Shown here piece after piece: positions 57,607 through 64,000 of a stretch of 64,000 bases of DNA. How positions within the stretch are numbered: position 1 is the stretch's first letter; every line of letters starts with the position of its first letter. The position numbers were made by a program, and so were the translations under genes. Under the pieces are notes generated by a model that saw only the letters and a program-made list of their open reading frames with translations, was not told the DNA's origin and searched no databases. Origin of the DNA: Isochrysis galbana (Eukaryota; Haptophyta; Isochrysidales; Isochrysidaceae); contig CM030931.1 in the NCBI GenBank assembly GCA_018136815.1, positions 11,462,612 to 11,526,611 on the forward strand. Direction: 5' to 3'.

Positions 57607-57690
57607 GTAGGGCGGTCAAACAAGGGCTTTTTAACTATTAGTAAGAGTAAGGGTAGGGCTGCACATTTTTTGACCGTGGCGCGATGCCCA
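57607..57690 (+). mobile_element. TAGGGCGGTCAAACA terminus
   Basis: GTAGGGCGGTCAAACAAGGG, CTTTTTAACTATTAGTAAGA, then GCTGCACATTTTTTGACCGT: the same order as 21345-21421 in reverse. Confidence 0.6.
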
Positions 57691-57710
57691 ATAAAAAAGC
57701 TCCGGGGGGG

Positions 57711-58000
57711 TGACGAATTGGAATGGCCCATAGGCCATAGGGCCTGAGGTCAATGAGGAAGGAGCGAGGCCGGCGGCAGGCGCGGCGAGGGACGAGGGAC
57801 GAGGGAGACGACTTCGGATCGAGACGCTGACCAAGCCCGTCAGCAGAGGAAGGCGGGCAGGCGGGCTTGGGCTTGGGCGAGGACGGCGGCGAAAGCGACA
57901 TTCGAGCGAGCGGCAAGAGGCGAGGGCGAGTGAGAGGAGGGCTGTTGTGGAGAGTGGGCTTCAGTGGGGTGTGAGCTGTGGCTGTGTGTGTGCTGAGGTG
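57711..58000 (+). repeat. dispersed repeat, copy 2 (TGACGAATTG family)
   Basis: It matches 14833-15110 with small insertions (a duplicated CCATAGG, GGACGAGGGACGAG), and shares CCCGTCAGCAGAGGAAGGCG. Confidence 0.75.
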
Positions 58001-58468
58001 GGACTGTAACATGTTGTTCCATACAGAGGGGATGCGGGGCGCGGCGTCGCGACGCGTGACGCGGGGCGGCGCGAGGAGCGGTGTCGCAGGCCGGTGGACT
58101 GGCCTCAGGAGGTCGCTCCTCGGGGCGGGACGACATGGAGGGCAAGGGGTCAGACGGGACACGGAGCGCGCGCAGACCAGAGACTGCACAAAGGACGCGG
58201 GGAGAAGACGCGGGAACGGGAGGACGCGTAAGGAAACGAGGGCGGAAACAAACGTAACCGAGGCCGAGGCGGGAGGCGGGAGGGGGAAATGAACGGGGGA
58301 GGAGAACACGGAAGGAAGGAAAGGGGGGGGGGCGGTCTCCGAGGGGAACGTGAGGGACAGGGGGGAATAGGAAACAAGGAAGGGGCCGCGGAGACATGAA
58401 AGGAAGGGAAGGAAGGGATGCGGGATCCGCGGGAATGAACACTGGGATACTGGGGGGTATCGAGATGA

Positions 58469-58775
58469 CGAATTGGGATGGCCCATAGGGCCTGAGGGCA
58501 ATGAGGAAGGAGGCAGACCGGCGGCAGGCGCGGCGGAGGAGACGACTTCGGAGACGCTGACGGGCTGAGGCCCGTCAGCAGAGGAAGGCGGGTAGGCGGG
58601 CTTGAGCGAGGGCGAGGACGGCGGCGAGAGCGACATCGAGCGAGAGGCGAGAGGCGAGGGTGAGTGAGAGGAGGGCTGTGTTGGCAGGGGCTGGCGAGGC
58701 GAGGAGAGTTTGTAGGGTACGAGTGTTACGAGAGCGAGAGCGACGAGAGCGAGAGCGACGGATGACGACTGACGA
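58469..58775 (+). repeat. dispersed repeat, copy 3 (TGACGAATTG family)
   Basis: The closest match to 14833-15140, including the GAGAGCGACGAGAGCGAGAG end and the following GGATGACGACTG. Confidence 0.8.
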
Positions 58776-58886
58776 CAAGACGTCGGATCCAACGATGCTG
58801 CGACACCGACTCACGAACACACTAGAATCATTCACCCAAACCAAGCAAAACATGAAATAACCGAGACACCCCACATCGCCGGTAAC

Positions 58887-59474
58887 TCAAACACGTATCG
58901 CCTTTTCTAATGACTCGAAAGAGTTCGCTAGAATTTGCGTGTCGGCGCCGTGTATGGCAATGTCGCCGTCCGGTGTTACGCATTCCACCGATAAGCGGAC
59001 CGCGTAGTCCAAGTTGAAGTTTTCCCCGTCATCGAGGGTCACGTGGAAGGTCCGGGGAAAGCGATGGCCCAGGGCGGTGGTGTCTGTGTATACGTAGAAG
59101 TGCCAAATTGGACGTTTACCGGCTTCTACTTTAGTGATCCCTTCGAGTGTGGTCTTGACTCGCTGTTGATTGCCCCTAAGGACGTGGAAGCCTTCACGCT
59201 CCAATGCATTAGCCAAATGCCGAGTTTTAGTTTTGTATGCCTTAACCGGGTCGAAAATGCGAAACACGATGTAGGTGGCGACCTCTTTGAGAGAGGACCT
59301 GATAGCGCTAGATTTGCGGGGAGCTGAGTCGGCTATCGTGCCATAGGAGACTCCAAACTCATGCGGGACTCCCGAGAGCACCGTTTGAAGTTTGTCGCCA
59401 TAAGCGGCCTTGAATTGGTCGTGAGCATCGTCATCGACGTAGAAAATCCATGGGCCCTTTCGGCCCTTGTCCAT
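58887..59474 (-). CDS. hypothetical protein, 195 residues
   Basis: An intronless frame with ordinary amino-acid composition and no low complexity, unlike the surrounding repeats. It starts MDKGRKGPWIFYVDDDAHD and ends AIHGADTQILANSFESLEKA plus IRV. A repeated pattern of short beta-like strands (WIFYVDDD, WHFYVYTD, RTFHVTLDD) suggests a compact alpha/beta fold. No signal peptide or membrane segment. I recognise no family. It sits 19 bp from the AAGGTGTCGTTCCGTCAAT repeat terminus, so it may belong to a mobile element or viral insertion. Confidence 0.55.
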   Translation of the reverse strand: MDKGRKGPWIFYVDDDAHDQFKAAYGDKLQTVLSGVPHEFGVSYGTIADSAPRKSSAIRSSLKEVATYIVFRIFDPVKAYKTKTRHLANALEREGFHVLRGNQQRVKTTLEGITKVEAGKRPIWHFYVYTDTTALGHRFPRTFHVTLDDGENFNLDYAVRLSVECVTPDGDIAIHGADTQILANSFESLEKAIRV

Positions 59475-59489
59475 CCCATCCGGCGTGGC

Positions 59490-60110
59490 ATCTAAGGTGT
59501 CGTTCCGTCAATAGTGGGACATCAGTCGAACTGAGCGATCAAATGTCCACAGTTGTAGTGTAGTTGTTTACCATTAGATCTTGTTATAATTATACGTCAA
59601 AGCTTCTTCGCCAATCACATCGGTGCACGCCGATTTCCATAAATAGTTCATCTATGTTACCTTTGCGCGCGCCGCGCACTTCAGTCCCTCACCCTTCGAC
59701 GAGGTCTACGCCCAGCTGTCGGAAGAGGTTTGCAATGCTCTCCTGTTCAAGAAGACCGACGCTCAAAATGTTCACTTTCGAAGATTGCCCAGTCCAATGC
59801 CACATGGGGCGCAAGCGAGACGATGGGGGCAGGAGGAAGGGAAGGGGGCAGGAGGAAGGGCAGGTCCTTCCGCACTTTTCGCCAAAGAGACGCCGTCAAA
59901 GCTTCTTCGCTAATCACATCGGTGCACGCCGTGCATGGGCACGGCGCGATGTGCATCGGTCCCCCCGCGGATACGCCGTGCGTGCGCATGTCAACCCGTT
60001 CCATCTGTGTACCCCCTGCGGCCCACAACTACGTAAACTGGCCATATAAGAGATGTTTCGTTACGCAGCACCTGTGATGACTTGCAATCACAATGTGCAC
60101 GCCGTGCATA
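59490..60110. repeat. palindromic GCACGCCGTGC repeat cluster
   Basis: This block parallels 44380-44700 (GGGACATCA-TCGAA, GTGCACGCCGTGC, AACTACGTAAAC, ATATAAGAG, TGACTTGCAATCAC). GTCAAAGCTTCTTCGC-AATC, CATCGGTGCACGCCG occurs twice, at 59596 and 59895. Further GCACGGCG / CGCCGTGC motifs continue to 60200 and at 60395 and 61548-61600, surrounding the two genes at 60.5-61.5 kb. Confidence 0.65.
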
Positions 60111-60519
60111 GGCACGGCGCGATGTGCACCGGCGCCCCCCCCGCGGGGGCGCCGTGCGTGCGCATAGCAACTTCCAGGAAGGTGCACGCCGTGCGTTCAC
60201 TCTTTCCGCGGGGGAACTCTGGGCGCGGAGGACGGGCGGAACCCCTGGGGCACCCCCCTGGGACCGGTTGATTATTACCGTATATGACGAGAACATTAAC
60301 GTAAACGGCTCTCTCTCCCATCGGCCTACCAGAGTGAGAAGGCTCTCGACACGGCCACCTTATGTGCATCCATGACGGCGTGCGGAAACTTCCATGCACA
60401 CGCACGGCGCCCCCGCAGGGGGGGGGGGGCGATCCACACGCATCTGGCGAAACTCTGGGGTGTTCCCCTCCGCTTCACTCTCCTCTTCCTCCTCCACAAC
60501 CCTCCTCGCTCCTTTCGAC

Positions 60520-61059
60520 ATGGGCCAGTACTTTGTCTACATCGCCAAGCGACTTGGTCAGCGCACCTACGAGGAGATCCGCACCCCAGCCTTCAGGTTC
60601 TGCGAACACATGGAGGAGGGCATGGGCGGCGCCATCCTGGCGATGCTGCTCGTCACAGCCTCTGGCATGGGCCGTGGATGTGGAGACTTCCGCGTAGATC
60701 TGGCCAAGGAACGCTACCCGTCGATGTGGGCACTCATCGAGCCATACATGGGCCGTTGGTGCAAGGCAACCCTCATGCTCGTCGGCGACTACTCCGACGA
60801 GTACGACAAGATCCCAGTCCCAAAGACCAAATACATTGGAGAGCAGGCCGCCCTCGCGTACCTTTGCATGGAATACATCATGGCGGTCGCGTACGCTGAA
60901 ACGAATCCCATGGCGCAAGTGCGCCGAACAGCGGGCAAGCTCTACATGCAGGACAAGGAGGCCGTCCTCGCACGCATCACAGATCTCGCCATCCAAGATC
61001 AGCCGAACGACATCGTCGCCCCCCGGCATTGGGTAGTAGAGAATTTACAGCGGATGTGA
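60520..61059 (+). CDS. hypothetical protein starting MGQYF, 179 residues
   Basis: An intronless frame with balanced composition. It starts MGQYFVYIAKRLGQRTYEEI, and its middle has LAMLLVTASGMGRGCGD and GRWCKATLMLVGDYSDEYD. This order (MGQYF start, then A-LL---G-GRG-GD, then W---LVGDY-DE) resembles small MGQYY-type proteins I recall from bacteria, fungi and large viruses, of unknown function; that link is from memory and weak. No membrane segment is certain. The start is the only Met that keeps this beginning. It converges with the 61215-61475 frame. The lack of introns and the palindromic repeats around it would fit horizontal or viral origin. Confidence 0.6.
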   Translation: MGQYFVYIAKRLGQRTYEEIRTPAFRFCEHMEEGMGGAILAMLLVTASGMGRGCGDFRVDLAKERYPSMWALIEPYMGRWCKATLMLVGDYSDEYDKIPVPKTKYIGEQAALAYLCMEYIMAVAYAETNPMAQVRRTAGKLYMQDKEAVLARITDLAIQDQPNDIVAPRHWVVENLQRM

Positions 61060-61214
61060 TTGCTCCACGTGCTCTGATATCCATTGTATTATTTCCAAAA
61101 AAACTTTTCGCACACACCCTAAAAAAGCAAAACACTGAGATTATAATAAAACGATATTCACACCCTCGTATAAACCACTTCACACCCTGCGCGAACACCC
61201 CCTTCATGCCCTTC

Positions 61215-61475
61215 TCAAGCCTTGCACACACGAGTGCGCGGCTTGCCGTACGTCTTTTTGCAATCGCGGCAGAGGCCGTTCCACTGGCTTAGCTGATCTT
61301 TCGCGTGCACCTTCATGGTCTCGTTGTCGCGGAGGGCATAAAGCACATACGGAGCCTTGGGGGCAGTGCGGTAAGGGCGACCAAGGGCCTTCGCCACGGA
61401 GCTGACGAACTGTTGGCAGCTCGACTCGACGTAAGGGAACTCCGCGCTCGAGCACCTGTACACCTTGACCGGCAT
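61215..61475 (-). CDS. hypothetical small protein, 86 residues
   Basis: An intronless frame with mixed composition: MPVKVYRCSSAEFPYVESSC, a middle with APYVLYALRDNETMKVHAKD, and a C-terminal CRDC then KPRTRVC, which could be a small zinc-binding pair. Its stop lies 156 bp from that of the convergent MGQYF gene. No family recognised. The relation of the two genes is only positional. Confidence 0.5.
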   Translation of the reverse strand: MPVKVYRCSSAEFPYVESSCQQFVSSVAKALGRPYRTAPKAPYVLYALRDNETMKVHAKDQLSQWNGLCRDCKKTYGKPRTRVCKA

Positions 61476-62477
61476 CGTGCCTTCCGAGTACTTGTCGGCT
61501 ACTTTACGTTAATGTGGGCCTTAGGGGAAAAAGTTTCTATGCGCACGCACGGCGCCCTCGCGAGGGGGGAAAGTCGATGCGCATACGCACGGCGTGCACA
61601 ATGATTGCAAGCAATACCACTGACTTCGGGCGCTCGACTGGCGACCTCTACGGCCTCAGCAGCATCCTCGCAGTTTGCCGCTGCAGCACTCCAGCAACCC
61701 CGGGAGTGCGCAACGCTACCCCTTCGCCGTCTGAAGGAGCCTAGGCCCGAGACATGACCATTAATGCAAGCCGGGGCGCTCAGATGACCCGCCCGCCCGC
61801 CCCCGGGCTCTGCCGAGGTCTCTGCAGGGCCTGCTGGGACATCTTCACCTGCGTCTTCACCTGCGTCGGCGTGCGGCATCGGCCAGCGGCTCCGTGCAGC
61901 CGCCGATATTCCCAGTTGTAATTATTTTTTATTCCGGCTCGGAGTGCGCGTTCTAGGCAGGCCTTTTAGTTTGTGCTTTAGTTTTAGTTGCCATAACGAA
62001 GTGTCTCGTGCTCGTGCGCCGTGCGCGTATGCGTATGCAGGGGAGACGGGAGGGGGAGGAGAGGAGCGGCGCGCGCTCCATGATCCTAGCTTGCGGTGTA
62101 ACGATAGTTCCCCGCTCCGATCTTTGATGTAAACGGGCATTTTATTGATGAGAACGAGAACGCCAGAGCAGTTCACCGTGACCATGTCAAGCGCAAGCGC
62201 GTCCTCAACTACAAAACTCATTCAGACACTGGGCGTTTTAAACACGCCCCTCCGGATAAACATGTCCGGATAAACATGCCACACATCAGACATCAATCAC
62301 GAGCACGAGTGCTTGTTGTTGCGATTGTATCGTAACATCTCTCGCCCGGTTTATCCGATTGGTCGGCTGAGAGATCATTCGTTCCTTCGGCCGACTCTCT
62401 CGGGGTCGGCGGCTCCGACTTGCTTCCGCTCGCCAGGGCAAGATCGGCGTCGTTATCAGGCTGTGCGCGACAGAGTG

Positions 62478-63203
62478 ATGGTCGCCACATGTGCGGGGGA
62501 AGCCAGCCCGTTCTGGGTAACCGTGACGCTAGCGGTGGGAACCTGCATTTCGGTGCGGCTTGCGCTGGCGATGCTGCAGTTGCTTCGCGCTAGCAAGACA
62601 ATGCAGTGGTGGTTGGAGACTGAAGACTGAATGGCCAGTGGGTCCGCAACGGCAACTTTTGATGAATTACGTCAATCGTACAACGAGTTTCCCTCCCTCA
62701 TCCGTTGTAGGTCCCTCTGGGAATCATCTTGACTTCACTTGTTGGAACTGAGTTCAACCAAGCGATAGATGCATTCAAGCCACTCATGTGGGCAGGGTGG
62801 TCCATGGCGATCATCTCGGCAATGGCCTCAGCATTCTACTTATGTTTTTTCAGGCGATTTAGTGCAGCATCGGTAAAGTAAGAATACAGTGAGCCCTTAC
62901 TCAGAAATGCCTTCTCAAGTGCACTGGCCCATGCGGGTCTTTCATCTGAGTGAGAGAAGGCATGCCTGAGACATTCTGATGCACTTCGTCGGCTTGCGCA
63001 GGTACTCTGACGTCATGCTCGATTTGATGGCATCCGGCACAGACTTTGATTCGTTGGATCCGGTAATGCTGAGAGCAGCTCTAGCTCATGCACGTATCAA
63101 CAGGTTGGCCAAAGTTGATAGCATACAAATCTTGCAGGACGCCGCGCAGACGTATACCCATCTGTACCATGGAAGCCCCGAAAAATGTGCAACCAATGGA
63201 TAG
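62478..63203 (+). CDS. two-TM membrane protein, function unknown
   Basis: Three exons: 62478-62552, 62711-62877 and 63002-63203, giving 147 residues. Junctions: TCG|GTGCGG to TTGTAG|GTCCCT (phase 0) and AAA|GTAAGA to GCGCAG|GTACTC (phase 2). Splicing joins a hydrophobic stretch across intron 1 (FWVTVTLAVGTCIS with VPLGIILTSLVG), making helix 1 (about 13-37). Helix 2 is WAGWSMAIISAMASAFYLCF (about 52-71). A basic RRF follows, then a soluble helical tail (YSDVMLDLMASGTDFDSLDP, RINRLAKVDSIQILQDAAQ) ending KCATNG. Without splicing each exon runs into early stops. The start and first donor are the least certain parts, since the frame is open upstream. No family recognised. Confidence 0.62.
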
Positions 63204-63643
63204 ACCGCCGTGTCTAACGCGAATCCAATTGTCAATCTACAGCAATCCAGCCCTGATCTGAAGAAGTAATGATGCCAAGTAAGTGAGTCAAGAACAAACA
63301 TGCACCATCACTGGAAGCTTAACCGCTCTCCGCTTTCTGTCCTTTGCTATGTCGGACTGCCGCGCTGCGCACTGCCACCACACAACACTCCTTCCTCACT
63401 TGTCACTCGATTGTGATTCCTCGTCGTCATCGTCATCGTTGTCCTAGTTGCAGTCGTAGTTGTAGTTGTAGTCATCGGCCTCTTTGTCGGCTGAGAAAAA
63501 ATGATCTTAAATCTATGCAATATTCTCGCCTCGCGCGTGGCCTTTGGGTGACTTCATTGAAGCCACGCCCGTCCCCCTTCTGCCTTCCCGTATACTGCCT
63601 TGCGGCTACTCTTCTCGTGCGCTACTTAGAGGCCCGGGATGTC
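63204..63643. other. intergenic, short repeats only
   Basis: A GTAGTTGTAGTTGTAGT-like microsatellite lies near 63440-63480, and 63520-63640 resembles 53750-54060. No gene could be supported. Confidence 0.4.
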
Positions 63644-63720
63644 AACTAAGTTTATACTTAGTTCAACATGGGGGGGCGCGAGCGCGAGGCGCCCCCCCTC
63701 TCCGGCCCTAGGTAGCGCAC
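63644..63720. mobile_element. near-palindromic AACTAAGTTTATACTTAGTT terminus
   Basis: The 20-bp near-palindrome at 63644-63663 is the inverted form of those at 16893 and 54903, followed by a G run and GGCGCGAGCGCGAGGCGCC. It marks the start of another copy of that family running to the right. Confidence 0.65.
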
Positions 63721-64000
63721 GAGGGAACGAGCCGCAAGGCAGGTGGAGGGGGGATAAGTGAAGCGGGCGTGGGTGCATAGATGCTGTGTAGGGTCGGGCG
63801 CGCGGCGAGATTATTAAGATTTTTTTTCCAGCCATTTGTCGTTTTGCGTCTCCGCCATCGAGGCGGTTCGCCGCGGCGGTCAAGGAGTGACTCGACGATG
63901 AAGTCATCCTGGATCGAGAGAAAGTAAGAGAAGAGGCGGTAAACCAATCGACGAGACCTTGAGGCTTAAAAATAACCCACCGGTTAGAAGTAAAAGTCTG

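Overview
This is a nuclear-genome window from a eukaryote, most likely a unicellular alga or other protist of the stramenopile/haptophyte type. The genes are split by short spliceosomal introns and have G/C-rich codons, and the window is packed with transposable elements. Two genes appear to use GC-AG introns. The gene set combines housekeeping enzymes, an unusual multidomain myosin, and a histidine phosphotransfer protein. The sequence alone does not resolve the species. There are no prokaryotic operons, CRISPR arrays or rRNA genes.

Layout. 0-7.4 kb: repeats, a hairpin MITE, an HPt phosphotransfer gene (2026-2992, +), then remnants of a Ty3/gypsy integrase and a LINE reverse transcriptase. 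7.4-13.9 kb: a divergent pair, a myosin with IQ, WW and Tubby domains (-) and an Ada3-like SAGA subunit (+), sharing a G-tract-rich intergenic region. 14-17.5 kb: nested direct repeats. 17.5-19.7 kb: a type II membrane glycosyltransferase-like protein (-). 21.8-26.6 kb: a second divergent pair, NADH-cytochrome b5 reductase (-, nine exons) and class III alcohol dehydrogenase (+, six exons), again with a G-tract between them. 27.2-33.8 kb: a Ty1/copia retroelement whose segments are shuffled and inverted many times; its left side interrupts a duplicated cytochrome b561 3' end. 34.3-37.1 kb: a PP2C phosphatase with a C-terminal membrane segment (-). 38.1-38.7 kb: the 3' part of a cytochrome b561 gene (-). 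40.2-43.5 kb: an organelle-targeted glycyl-tRNA synthetase (+, nine exons). 46.7-47.5 kb: a small coiled-coil protein (-). 48-58.8 kb: mostly repeats, with a two-TM 91-residue protein (52371-52978, +) and a signal-anchor protein (55820-56854, -). 58.9-61.5 kb: three unfamiliar ORFs among palindromic GCACGGCG-type repeats. 62.5-63.2 kb: a three-exon two-TM protein (+).

I rebuilt the exon structures by hand from protein continuity and reading phase. In every fully resolved gene the exon lengths sum to a whole number of codons. Of the 36 introns, most are phase 0, and about half of the acceptors are followed by GT, so many introns lie between two copies of AGGT. The myosin-CEP164-like WW-Tubby fusion, the AGGT-bounded introns and the template-switch mosaic retroelement are the observations most worth following up.
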